Below are positions 47,912 through 56,225 of a DNA stretch of 64,000 bases, one piece after another (position 1 is the first letter of the stretch; each line of letters begins with the position of its first letter). Below the pieces are notes generated by a model. The model did not search any database and was not told where the DNA came from. It worked only from the letters and a program-made list of their open reading frames with translations. The DNA comes from Bacillota bacterium (GTDB taxonomy: Bacteria > Bacillota > Clostridia > Acetivibrionales > JAMNXU01). The stretch is taken from assembly GCA_023623175.1 (NCBI GenBank), contig JAMNXU010000001.1, forward strand, positions 1-64,000, read 5' to 3'. The translations under genes were made by a program, and so were the position numbers.

Positions 47912-49312
47912 ATGCAGAAAAGTGTTTTAGTTATCGGAGGAGGTCCCGGCGGGTATGTGGCTGCCATCAGGGCAGCCCAGCTGGGAGCCCGGGTTACCCT
48001 CGTTGAAGAGAACAAGCTCGGCGGCACATGCCTGAACCGTGGCTGCATTCCCACCAAGGCCCTGTACAGGAGCGCGGAGCTTGTTGATACGTTATGCCGC
48101 ATTGATGAGTTTGGAATGCAGCTAAAAGGTTTTTCCTATGATTACAGTGCCCTGAAACTCAGGAAAGACAGCATAGTGGCCGGACTTGTCAAGGGAATAG
48201 AACAGCTGATGAAAGCCAACGGGATTGAAGTGCTATACGGAAGGGCGCGCTTTACGGGCAAAAAAACTGTAACTGTCGCATTTCCGTCGGGAAATGCAAC
48301 GGAAATAACGGCCGACGCCATAGTTGTGGCCACGGGTTCCGTTCCCGCGGAGCCCCCGGTAAAGGGTCTTGACCTTCCGGGGGTGATTGGCAGCGACGAG
48401 TTGCTCGAGGCAGGCTCGCTGCCGAAAAGCATGATCATAATAGGCGGAGGCGTCATCGGAATTGAATTTGCCGGGATCTACGGAACCCTGGGAACGGACG
48501 TGACGGTGCTGGAATACATGCCTTCCATACTTCCCGGAGTAGATTCCGAAATTGCCAGGAGACTGGCGACATCGCTGAAGAGACGCGGCATAAAAATCGA
48601 AACCGGCGTCAGGGTTACCGAGATCCGGAGAGAACGCGACTCTTTGAAGGTTTGCGCTGAAAGCGGCAAGGGAGAGATGTGCCATGAAGCCGCCACGGTG
48701 CTCGTTGCCACGGGCAGAAAGCCCAATATTGACGGACTAGGCCTTGAAGAAGCGGGAATTGAACACAGCGTAAAAGGCATCAGGACGGACGGCAGGTTTA
48801 TGACAAGCAGTCCCGATGTCTATGCTATCGGAGATGTCACGGGCGGAATAATGCTTGCCCATGTGGCGTCGGAACAGGGCAAGGCGGTTGCAGAAATAAT
48901 AATGGGCCTGGAAGCCCCTGAAGAAAAGGTTATTCCGTCGTGCATTTTCACTTTTCCCGAAATCGCCACGGCGGGGATTACCGAGGAAGAAGCAAAAGCT
49001 GCGAAAATACAGTATAGGACGGGCAAATTCATGTTTGGAGCCAACGGAAAGGCAATGGCCATGGGCGAGACCGAGGGATTCGTCAAAACCATTGTTGACG
49101 CCCAAAGCAACAAGATTTTGGGCGTCCACATCATGGGTCCCCATGCCAGCGACCTGATCCATGAAGGCGTTCTTGCCATGCAGTGCGGGCTGACAGCCAA
49201 CGACCTGGAACGCACCGTACATGCGCATCCCACGCTTTCCGAGGCTTTTTATGAATCGGTGCTCGGGGCTTACGGCAGAGCGCTGCACATTATTCCTCCC
49301 CGGAGGCCATAA
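47912..49312 (+). CDS. lpdA: Dihydrolipoyl dehydrogenase (L protein)
   Basis: 466-aa flavoprotein that reoxidises the dihydrolipoyl arm of GcvH with NAD. Features in order: FAD motif GGGPGGYVAAIRAAQLG, redox disulfide GGTCLNRGC, NAD motif GGGVIGIEFAG near residue 180, FAD segment YAIGDV near 310 and the C-terminal HAHPTLSEAF with the catalytic His. ATG 47912 follows TGGAGG. Its place in the gcv operon implies a dedicated L protein. Confidence 0.96.
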   Translation: MQKSVLVIGGGPGGYVAAIRAAQLGARVTLVEENKLGGTCLNRGCIPTKALYRSAELVDTLCRIDEFGMQLKGFSYDYSALKLRKDSIVAGLVKGIEQLMKANGIEVLYGRARFTGKKTVTVAFPSGNATEITADAIVVATGSVPAEPPVKGLDLPGVIGSDELLEAGSLPKSMIIIGGGVIGIEFAGIYGTLGTDVTVLEYMPSILPGVDSEIARRLATSLKRRGIKIETGVRVTEIRRERDSLKVCAESGKGEMCHEAATVLVATGRKPNIDGLGLEEAGIEHSVKGIRTDGRFMTSSPDVYAIGDVTGGIMLAHVASEQGKAVAEIIMGLEAPEEKVIPSCIFTFPEIATAGITEEEAKAAKIQYRTGKFMFGANGKAMAMGETEGFVKTIVDAQSNKILGVHIMGPHASDLIHEGVLAMQCGLTANDLERTVHAHPTLSEAFYESVLGAYGRALHIIPPRRP

Positions 49313-49352
49313 AGAATCCCGAAGGCATTTCAACGCTATTACCGGTAATTAA

Positions 49353-49452
49353 GCATTCAAACACCATTAATAGCAGTTTGAAAACTAAAAGAGGCAGTTT
49401 GAATACTAAAAGAGGCAATTTGAACACTAATAAATGCAATTTGAACACACAG
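49353..49452 (+). repeat. Five 20-21-nt tandem repeat units before sdaAB
   Basis: GCARTTTGAA occurs at 49373, 49394, 49415 and 49436, exactly 21 nt apart, after a decayed copy at 49353. Because 21 is a multiple of three, the array produces repetitive spurious peptides on the minus strand. It ends 30 nt before the sdaAB start. Confidence 0.85.
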
Positions 49453-49486
49453 TAAACAAATAATGAATAAAACAGCAGGTGGAACA

Positions 49487-50152
49487 ATGGATGTATTTGA
49501 CATAATCGGCCCCATAATGGTGGGGCCTTCCAGTTCACATACGGCGGGCGCTGCCAGGATTGGACATATCGCGAGGGAATTGCTCCAGGAACGCCCGGTC
49601 AGGGCCCATATAAAGTTCCACGGGTCTTTTGCGCGGACGTACAGGGGACATGGTACCGACAGGGCCGTCGTGGGCGGTTTATTGGGCATGTTTCCTGACG
49701 ATGTGAGGATCAGGGACTCCCTGGCGATTGCAGAAAGGGAAGGTCTCAAAGTAACATTTGAGACTGTTTCGCTCAGGGACGCCCATCCCAACACCGTGGT
49801 CATTGAGGCAACCGGCGAATCAGGCCGCACTCTGACGGTGGAGGGCGCGTCCGTAGGCGGAGGGAACATTGTGATCAGGCGCATTAATGAACTCAAGGTT
49901 GAATTCACGGGCGAGTACAATACGCTCGTTATTCCCCACAGGGACATGCCCGGCGCGGTGGCTTCCGTAACCAATATCCTCGCGTATTACAACATCAACA
50001 TAGCGAACATGAAGGTATACAGGCCTGACAGGCGCGGCGAAGCCATGATGGTGATAGAAACTGACCAGGAAATCAGCAGGGAACTTGTTGAGATGCTGGC
50101 GAAACTGCCGCTTGTAATAAAAGCAATGAATATTGAAAAATGCCGGAGGTAG
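49487..50152 (+). CDS. sdaAB: L-serine dehydratase beta subunit
   Basis: 221-aa beta chain of the iron-sulfur L-serine dehydratase, which makes pyruvate and ammonia from serine. The start MDVFDIIGPIMVGPSSSHTA and a C-terminal ACT domain (about 145-215, NTLVIPHRDMPGAVASVTNI) are typical. ATG 49487 follows AGCAGGTGG; an in-frame ATG at 49463 would add eight residues. The alpha gene follows 5 bp later. It is probably part of a glycine-to-pyruvate route with the gcv genes upstream. Confidence 0.95.
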   Translation: MDVFDIIGPIMVGPSSSHTAGAARIGHIARELLQERPVRAHIKFHGSFARTYRGHGTDRAVVGGLLGMFPDDVRIRDSLAIAEREGLKVTFETVSLRDAHPNTVVIEATGESGRTLTVEGASVGGGNIVIRRINELKVEFTGEYNTLVIPHRDMPGAVASVTNILAYYNINIANMKVYRPDRRGEAMMVIETDQEISRELVEMLAKLPLVIKAMNIEKCRR

Positions 50153-50157
50153 GAAGC

Positions 50158-51063
50158 ATGTTTGGATATGATTCGGTGCAGGAGCTCGTTGAAGCCGCTG
50201 AAAAACAGCAAAAAAGAATTTCGGACCTCGTGATTGAAGACCAGATGATAGAGCTCGGCATGACCCGGGATGAACTGACGGGAAAAATGATTGATAACCT
50301 GCAGGTTATGAAGGAAGCAGTCAATGAAGGACTTGTTTCCGGGAGAAAGTCTTTCAGCGGCTTGAGCGGCGGAGACGCTTTCAGGCTGAATGAAGCCCTG
50401 AAAGGGGACAGGATGCTTGGAGGAACACTGTTCGGAAAGGCTCTTGTCAAGGCAATCGCCATTGCGGAAGTAAATGCCACGATGGGAAGGATATGCGCTT
50501 CGCCTACCGCCGGTTCGTGCGGAATACTGCCAGCTGTTGTCCTTGCTGCTGCGGAAGAGTTGGGCCTTTCAGATGAGGAGGCCGCTGCCGGCCTTTTTAC
50601 TGCAGGAGGCATCGGCATGATAATCGCCGCAAAAGCGAGCATTTCAGGGGCCGAAGGCGGTTGCCAGGCAGAATGCGGCAGCGCTTCAGCCATGGCGGCC
50701 GCGGCGCTCGTTGAGTTGGCCGGAGGGACTCCGCGAATGGCGGCCAATGCGTGCGCCATTGCACTGAAAGGCGTACTGGGCCTTGTTTGCGACCCGGTGG
50801 CCGGCCTTGTGGAAGTGCCCTGTGTCAAGAGGAATGCAATGGGTGCAGCCAATGCCCTCGCAGCGGCTGACATGGCGCTGGCGGGAATTGAAAGCAAGAT
50901 ACCCGTTGACGAGGTTATTTCCGCGATGAAAGCCATTGGCGACGCAATGAGCCCGAAGTTCAAGGAAACCGCCGAAGGCGGGCTTGCCGACACGCCAACG
51001 GGCAGAAGACTTGCGGAGAAGATATTCGGAAACGAAAACAAGAAGAACAAGCAGCAAAATTAA
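50158..51063 (+). CDS. sdaAA: L-serine dehydratase alpha subunit
   Basis: 301-aa catalytic chain holding the [4Fe-4S] cluster; cysteines in CASPTAGSCGILPAV, GGCQAECGSA and CDPVAGLVEVPCVKRN are the expected ligands and active-site loops. ATG 50158 follows CGGAGGT. A terminator hairpin behind the gene also covers the ribosome-binding site of the next gene. Confidence 0.95.
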   Translation: MFGYDSVQELVEAAEKQQKRISDLVIEDQMIELGMTRDELTGKMIDNLQVMKEAVNEGLVSGRKSFSGLSGGDAFRLNEALKGDRMLGGTLFGKALVKAIAIAEVNATMGRICASPTAGSCGILPAVVLAAAEELGLSDEEAAAGLFTAGGIGMIIAAKASISGAEGGCQAECGSASAMAAAALVELAGGTPRMAANACAIALKGVLGLVCDPVAGLVEVPCVKRNAMGAANALAAADMALAGIESKIPVDEVISAMKAIGDAMSPKFKETAEGGLADTPTGRRLAEKIFGNENKKNKQQN

Positions 51064-51084
51064 TTGCCGGAGAACGAATACAAA

Positions 51085-51122
51085 CCCCTCTTTTTGGAAA
51101 GATTCAGAAAGAGGGGATTTTT
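51085..51122 (+). terminator. Terminator hairpin overlapping the SD of the PBP gene
   Basis: Perfect 9-bp stem CCCCTCTTT 51085-51093 / AAAGAGGGG 51108-51116, 14-nt loop, then A and five Ts. The 3' arm (GAGGGG) is also the Shine-Dalgarno of the PBP gene starting at 51124, so read-through transcripts would have that site hidden. Confidence 0.8.
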
Positions 51123-51123
51123 C

Positions 51124-52782
51124 ATGGAAACAAAAAGATGCGGCATTGTTTTCAGGATATTTTTATTTGTGATGATTCTGCTATCTCTAAGGATTGCCTA
51201 TATACAGTTTTTCATGGGTGACAGGCTGGCGAGGGCCGCTTCCCTGCAGAGAATGATCCAGTCCGTGGTTGAAAGGCCCAGGGGCGGGATCCTTGACAGG
51301 AATCTTATTCCCTTTACCGACAGGACGGAGAAGACGTGCATTGTGCTAATGCCTGATTCACTGAGGAATCGTGAAGACGACGTGCGAAAAATATGCAATA
51401 TCTTAAATTTAAGTTATGAAGATATTATAAAAAGGATTCACCGGCAAAGGGAGGCTATCCTGGCTGAAACTGACCAGGTCAGGAAAAACCGTGTATTAAG
51501 CCTTGGCATTAAGGGAGTTTCGGCGATAAACTCGCTGAAACGGTATGACCAGAACACCCTTGCCAAGCATATCCTCGGCTATCTCAACCGGCACGACGGC
51601 GTCGGAGAAGCCGGTATTGAAAAATTTTATGAAGAGACCCTGTCATTAAACAGCGACAGCCGCGTGGCGGTTATAACCGACGCAAACAAGAATCCGTTGG
51701 AAGGCCTTGGATACCGTATTATTTCAGCTTTCGGCAGGAATGAAGAGTTAAACGTAAAACTCACCCTGGACTACCGTATACAGAAAACGGTAGAGGAAGT
51801 AATGGAGAAAAACGGCGTAAGGGGAGCCGTTGTGGTGGAAGACGTGATAAACGGCGATATAGTGGCGATTGCAAGCAAACCGGATTTTAACCCGCTGAGG
51901 GTGGGAGATTATTTAAACAGTCCTGCTAAAGAGCTTTTCAACCGGGCAGTCGCTTCTTACAACCTGGGTTCCATTTTCAAGATAATAGTCACCGCGGCAG
52001 CGCTGGAAAACGGCGTAGAATTAAAGGAAGACTTTTATTGCCCAGGGTACATAAAGGTGGGCGACAAGACCTTTGCCTGCGACAACAGTTCCGGCCACGG
52101 GCTTATCGGATACAGGGAGGCTTTTGCCTGGTCATGCAATCCGTATTTTATTGAGCTTGGTATAAGGGTCGGGCATAAGAAAATCCTTGAAATGGCGTCG
52201 CGATTCGGCCTTGGCATGCCGACGGGCGTATACCGGCAGGGAGTTGAGGAATCGTCGGGAAACCTCCCTTCTCCGGGCGAATATTTTACTTACGGCGATA
52301 TAGCCAATATTTCAATAGGGCAGGGCGCAATAATGGCGACGCCACTGCAGATAGCGGATGTTGCAGCCACCGTTGCCAACGGCGGCATAAAGAATGCCGT
52401 TAACATAGTGGATTCCGTTGTTGACAATGACGGTAACAAGATTCGCGAAATAAAAGTAAAGCAGGGTCACAGGGTCATTTCGAGGGACATTGCCGATACA
52501 TTAAAGGAACTCATGGAAGCAGTAACATCGGAGATCGGCACGGGATACAGCGCAAACCTCGACATGTACGGAGGAGCGGGCGGCAAAACAGGCAGCGCGG
52601 AAACGGGTCAGATTGAGGACGGGAAAAGAGTGACCCATGCATGGTTTACCGGTTATTTTCCCAGGAAAGACCCGAGATACTCCATATGCGTTTTTGTAGA
52701 AAACGGGAAACGCGGCGGAACAACGGCAGCGCCGGTTTTTGCCGAGATAGCGGAACAGATCATGAAAAAGAAGCTTTTTTAA
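51124..52782 (+). CDS. Class B penicillin-binding protein, SpoVD/FtsI-like
   Basis: 552-aa peptidoglycan transpeptidase. An N-terminal membrane helix (residues 7-27) is followed by the dimerisation segment with RGGILDRN and the transpeptidase domain with catalytic S283xxK286 (GSIFKI), S337-C-N339 and K488TGS. No PASTA domain follows, unlike SpoVD, so it is closer to a minimal PBP2-type or sporulation-specific enzyme. ATG 51124 has AGAGGGGA; an in-frame TTG at 51064 would place the hairpin inside the gene and is less likely. It stands outside any mur/fts cluster. Confidence 0.88.
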   Translation: METKRCGIVFRIFLFVMILLSLRIAYIQFFMGDRLARAASLQRMIQSVVERPRGGILDRNLIPFTDRTEKTCIVLMPDSLRNREDDVRKICNILNLSYEDIIKRIHRQREAILAETDQVRKNRVLSLGIKGVSAINSLKRYDQNTLAKHILGYLNRHDGVGEAGIEKFYEETLSLNSDSRVAVITDANKNPLEGLGYRIISAFGRNEELNVKLTLDYRIQKTVEEVMEKNGVRGAVVVEDVINGDIVAIASKPDFNPLRVGDYLNSPAKELFNRAVASYNLGSIFKIIVTAAALENGVELKEDFYCPGYIKVGDKTFACDNSSGHGLIGYREAFAWSCNPYFIELGIRVGHKKILEMASRFGLGMPTGVYRQGVEESSGNLPSPGEYFTYGDIANISIGQGAIMATPLQIADVAATVANGGIKNAVNIVDSVVDNDGNKIREIKVKQGHRVISRDIADTLKELMEAVTSEIGTGYSANLDMYGGAGGKTGSAETGQIEDGKRVTHAWFTGYFPRKDPRYSICVFVENGKRGGTTAAPVFAEIAEQIMKKKLF

Positions 52783-52819
52783 TTAAATTAAGGAAAATTA
52801 AGAAGTTAACGGTTTAATT

Positions 52820-52828
52820 TGGTATAAT
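52820..52828 (+). promoter_or_regulatory. Extended -10 promoter of the lipoprotein gene
   Basis: TGGTATAAT at 52820-52828, without a good -35; the leader to the start codon at 52961 would be about 125 nt. Confidence 0.5.
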
Positions 52829-52960
52829 ATAATTAATATGGGTGATGATTTTCTGCTGTTGCGAATATTATAACGTTGTCGGGAGAATGTCAGAGAGTGT
52901 TTGGCAGTGCGTAACGGTTTGTATCCCGGAAGATCAATTAAAGTGAAAGGGGTAGTCAAA

Positions 52961-54223
52961 ATGGGTTTTAAGAGGCCTTTTGCGTTAGTGTTGTCCTTAT
53001 TGCTGCTGGCAGGGCTTCTGAGTGGATGCAACCTGTTGTCCGGCAGGAAGAGCGATGCTGAAGATGCCGTTTCTATTACATGGAAAGTTCATAACGAGGC
53101 GATAAAGGATGAAGACGGCACCAAGCTGCTGGATATGAAAATAACCTATCCCGAAATCGACAATCCCGAAAACAAGGAAGGCATTGCAAAGATCAACGAG
53201 TATTTCAAAAACCAGTTTGATGATTTTCTCTCCAGGATAATGTCCGAAGGTGTAAAAACTGCAAAGGAAGACAGGAAAGCAAAGGAAAGCGCCGGGTATG
53301 ATTTCTATCCCCACTGGTACTATCTTTCCTCCACCGTGGAATACAATGCGAACGGCCTTTTGTCCGTGCTCAGCGAATACCAGGAGTACACCGGCGGAGC
53401 CCATCCAACTACCACATGGACTGCAGGCACCTTTAACGTAAGCGACGGAAGAAAGCTGGAGCTTACTGACGTCCTGGGCGGCACGGAGGAAGAAGCTCTG
53501 CAGAAAGTGTACAGTGTGGTGAAAGAGCAAATAAAGGCAGTGGAAGGAACGAATGATTTTGTTTATTTTGACGACTGGGAAGAAGGCATTGTGAAATATT
53601 ATAACAAAAATGATTTCTTCCTGAGTCCCAAATCAATCAAGTTCTTCTACCAGCTTTACACAATAGCACCGTATGCCGCAGGTATACGCATTTTTGAGCT
53701 GCCTTACGACAAGGCGGGCAAACTGCCCATCGATGTGCGTGAAATTAAGGTCAGCGAATACGAAAAAGAAGTGTATGAGGCTGTAGGCAGGCTAATAGAC
53801 AATAATCTGAAGGCATTCCGCGATATTTTCGGGCTTCACATGCTGCCGATGGACATACCCGAAAACCGTCCTGAAGACCAGGTGTTTTTCCCGGTAGTTG
53901 ATGATGAATTCGTTTCATTTGTCCAGCTTGAACAATTTGTAAGAAACACCTATGTTAAGAAGGAAGCCGATTCTCTGCTTGGCAGCGGAAAATACAAGGA
54001 CGTGGACGGCAAGCTGCACGGAGACATTACGAAGGACGGTGGCATGGGGTATTACGTCAATTGGAATGATTATCGGTATGAAATAAAGAATATCAGGAAA
54101 GATTCCGCCGATCTCGTCATATACGTGGTTGATGATTCGCCGGCAGGCAAGGAAGACGTGACTATCGAGGTCAAACTGCTGAAAGAAAACGACAAATGGC
54201 TGCTGGAAAGAATGTTTATGTAA
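52961..54223 (+). CDS. DUF4163/DUF3298 lipoprotein (RsiV/PdaC-like)
   Basis: 420-aa secreted lipoprotein. The signal sequence ends in the lipobox LLSGC, so Cys23 should be lipidated. The next part (about 40-150) resembles DUF4163 and is followed by DUF3298 (EYQEYTGGAHPTTTW near 145, DGRKLELTDVLGG near 170). These domains form the extracellular part of RsiV, which binds lysozyme, and occur in PdaC. The C-terminal 150 residues are not recognised. ATG 52961 follows AAAGGGGT. A cell-envelope sensing or binding role is an inference. Confidence 0.8.
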   Translation: MGFKRPFALVLSLLLLAGLLSGCNLLSGRKSDAEDAVSITWKVHNEAIKDEDGTKLLDMKITYPEIDNPENKEGIAKINEYFKNQFDDFLSRIMSEGVKTAKEDRKAKESAGYDFYPHWYYLSSTVEYNANGLLSVLSEYQEYTGGAHPTTTWTAGTFNVSDGRKLELTDVLGGTEEEALQKVYSVVKEQIKAVEGTNDFVYFDDWEEGIVKYYNKNDFFLSPKSIKFFYQLYTIAPYAAGIRIFELPYDKAGKLPIDVREIKVSEYEKEVYEAVGRLIDNNLKAFRDIFGLHMLPMDIPENRPEDQVFFPVVDDEFVSFVQLEQFVRNTYVKKEADSLLGSGKYKDVDGKLHGDITKDGGMGYYVNWNDYRYEIKNIRKDSADLVIYVVDDSPAGKEDVTIEVKLLKENDKWLLERMFM

Positions 54224-54248
54224 CAGGATAGAATTTTTTACGGCAGAA

Positions 54249-54291
54249 AGAAATTTCGTAAAAAACTAAAGTAATTTCGATAAAACCTTAA
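54249..54291 (+). repeat. Two 21-nt degenerate direct repeats
   Basis: AATTTCGnTAAAA-type units at about 54249 and 54270 (the TTTCG core repeats 21 nt apart), upstream of the terminator. Confidence 0.5.
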
Positions 54292-54316
54292 TAAATTGTT
54301 TTGGCCGGTGTTAAGC

Positions 54317-54357
54317 ATACCGGGCCGGGGGTTCGCCCTTTGGCCCGGTATTTTTTT
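54317..54357 (+). terminator. Intrinsic terminator before the Pel-like cluster
   Basis: Perfect 10-bp stem ATACCGGGCC 54317-54326 / GGCCCGGTAT 54342-54351 followed by six Ts. Confidence 0.9.
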
Positions 54358-54582
54358 GACCAAAAACGCACTAAACTTTATTTTCCGGGCAATAAACCTA
54401 ATCCTGGGGGTGAGGACAAACCCTGTGTCGGGCTTGTCCTCCGGGTTGCAAAATTCTGTACGGGACGACTGAAAAAGTTTGCTAAAAAATATGAATAAAC
54501 AAAAATGACGCGCAATAGATTTATACCACAGACAAAAAGACGCGCAGATTTGAAGACAGCGTGGGAATTGGAGTAAGGTGCT
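54358..54582 (+). other. Leader region of the Pel-like cluster
   Basis: It holds a long hairpin (GAGGACAA 54412-54419 with TTGTCCTC 54434-54441, extended inside by CCC/GGG) without a T-run, and two 33-nt degenerate repeats starting at 54499 and 54532, both with GACGCGCA (54507 and 54539). I tested the c-di-GMP riboswitch consensus by eye and did not find it. No gene is seen. Confidence 0.5.
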
Positions 54583-56076
54583 ATGGAAAGCAGGAAGTTA
54601 AAAATCATGATGTCTACGGAAGGCACATTTCCATTTCACCGCGGCGGCGTCAGCACATGGTGCAACATGCTCGTCAGCCAGCTGAGTGAATTTGATTTTA
54701 TTATATACAGCATAGTTTCAAACCCTTTTCTTTCACTCAAATATGAGATTAATTCGAATACCGCGCTTAAAATGGTGCCGCTGTGGGGTACGGAGGAGCC
54801 GGAAGAGTTTACGGATAAACCTTTTTCCGCTTTTTACAAGGCAAAAAGCGAAACTGGCGAAAAAGTCATAAAAGAAAAATTCATTCCGCTGCTGAACGAT
54901 TTGGTTGACGAAATAATCAGCATTGAAAAAAATCTTGAAAAATTTGGTACAACCCTCCTGGAGCTTTACCGGTATTTCCAGTGCCATGACTATAAAAGCA
55001 GCTTCAAATCGTCGAAAACATGGGAGTTTTATAAAACCAGGCTGAACGCCCTGGCAGCAAACAGGGATCTTGAGATCACGACCCCGGACGTTTATTCCCT
55101 CGTACAGAGCCTCGCATGGCTCTTCAGGTTCCTGCAGATATTGAATATAACCATCCCCGACGCTGATGTAAGCCATTCCTCCGCAGCGGCTTTCTGCGGT
55201 GTTCCCTGTGTGATTGCAAAGCTCGAAAACGGCACGCCATACCTGCTGACGGAACACGGCGTTTACCTCAGGGAGCAGTATCTTTCCATGTCGCTGAGAC
55301 AATACGGATCCTTCCTGAACACTTTTCTTATCAGGTTCATACAGTCGGTATCAACTCTCAGCTACAAATATGCCGACCAGGTATCCCCGGTGTGCGGCTA
55401 CAATACGCGGTGGGAAACAAGGCTGGGTGTGGACCCGCAAAAAATCAAGGTCATATACAACGGGGTCGATGAGCGAAAATTTGCTCCGCCCGAAAGCAGG
55501 CAGAGGAACAAGTATCCCACCGTTGTCACAATGGCCAGGATTGACCCCATAAAAGACATTGTCACGCTTATAAAAGCCGCATCAATAGTAAAAACCAGGA
55601 TACCCGACGTGCGGTTCATTGTTTACGGGGCCGTTTCATCGCCGGCATACATGGAAGAATGCAAGACGCTCAGGGACCAGCTCGTGCTCAAGGAAAATTT
55701 CATTTTTGCGGGACATACGGATGATGTGCCAAAAGCTTTGGCGGGAGGCGACATTGTCGCACTGACGAGCATATCGGAGGGGTTTCCCTATTCACTGATC
55801 GAAGCGATGATGGCCGGAAAAGCCATTATTGCAACGGATGTCGGAGGTGTAAGGGAAGCGCTCGGAGACAGCGGAGTCATAGTAAACCCCAGGAGTCCCG
55901 AGGAGGTAGCGAGGTCGATAATTTATCTTATTCATAACCCGGCCGCCAGGGAGGAACTGGAAAAAAAGGCCAGGGAACGGGCCCTGGAATATTTCACGCT
56001 GGATCGGGGGGTTTCGATGTACAGGGAAAGTTATATTAATCTTGCCCGAAGTTCCGCCGAAAAAATCCAGACATAA
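54583..56076 (+). CDS. PelF-family glycosyltransferase
   Basis: 497-aa GT4 glycosyltransferase of the PelF type, the cytoplasmic polymerase of Pel-like polysaccharides. It begins MESRKLKIMMSTEGTFPFHR with the GGVSTWC loop, has the PelF-specific insert (about 60-170) and ends in the nucleotide-sugar domain with VTMARIDPIKDI near residue 310 and the EX7E motif in ISEGFPYSLIEAMMAGKAI near 405. ATG 54583 follows GGAGTAAGG. It heads a run of exopolysaccharide genes and is itself undamaged. Confidence 0.92.
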   Translation: MESRKLKIMMSTEGTFPFHRGGVSTWCNMLVSQLSEFDFIIYSIVSNPFLSLKYEINSNTALKMVPLWGTEEPEEFTDKPFSAFYKAKSETGEKVIKEKFIPLLNDLVDEIISIEKNLEKFGTTLLELYRYFQCHDYKSSFKSSKTWEFYKTRLNALAANRDLEITTPDVYSLVQSLAWLFRFLQILNITIPDADVSHSSAAAFCGVPCVIAKLENGTPYLLTEHGVYLREQYLSMSLRQYGSFLNTFLIRFIQSVSTLSYKYADQVSPVCGYNTRWETRLGVDPQKIKVIYNGVDERKFAPPESRQRNKYPTVVTMARIDPIKDIVTLIKAASIVKTRIPDVRFIVYGAVSSPAYMEECKTLRDQLVLKENFIFAGHTDDVPKALAGGDIVALTSISEGFPYSLIEAMMAGKAIIATDVGGVREALGDSGVIVNPRSPEEVARSIIYLIHNPAAREELEKKARERALEYFTLDRGVSMYRESYINLARSSAEKIQT

Positions 56077-56225
56077 ACGTTATGCAAAAGGATACAGCTG
56101 TGGGGAGCCAAACCGGCATGTCTCAGGCACAGGCAGGCATGGTGCGGTTCAGGCGGACATGATGAGCGGGATATTAAACCGAAAAAATACAATAACCAGT
56201 GTTAAGAAATCAAGGGATGAGGTTT

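Noticed and set aside
49290-49538. Minus-strand frame with repeated KLPLLVF peptides
   Set aside because: It is a by-product of a 21-nt DNA repeat read in frame; there is no SD, and it overlaps the ends of lpdA and sdaAB.
54358-54582. c-di-GMP riboswitch upstream of the PelF-type gene
   Set aside because: The characteristic aptamer words are not present; only unrelated hairpins are seen.
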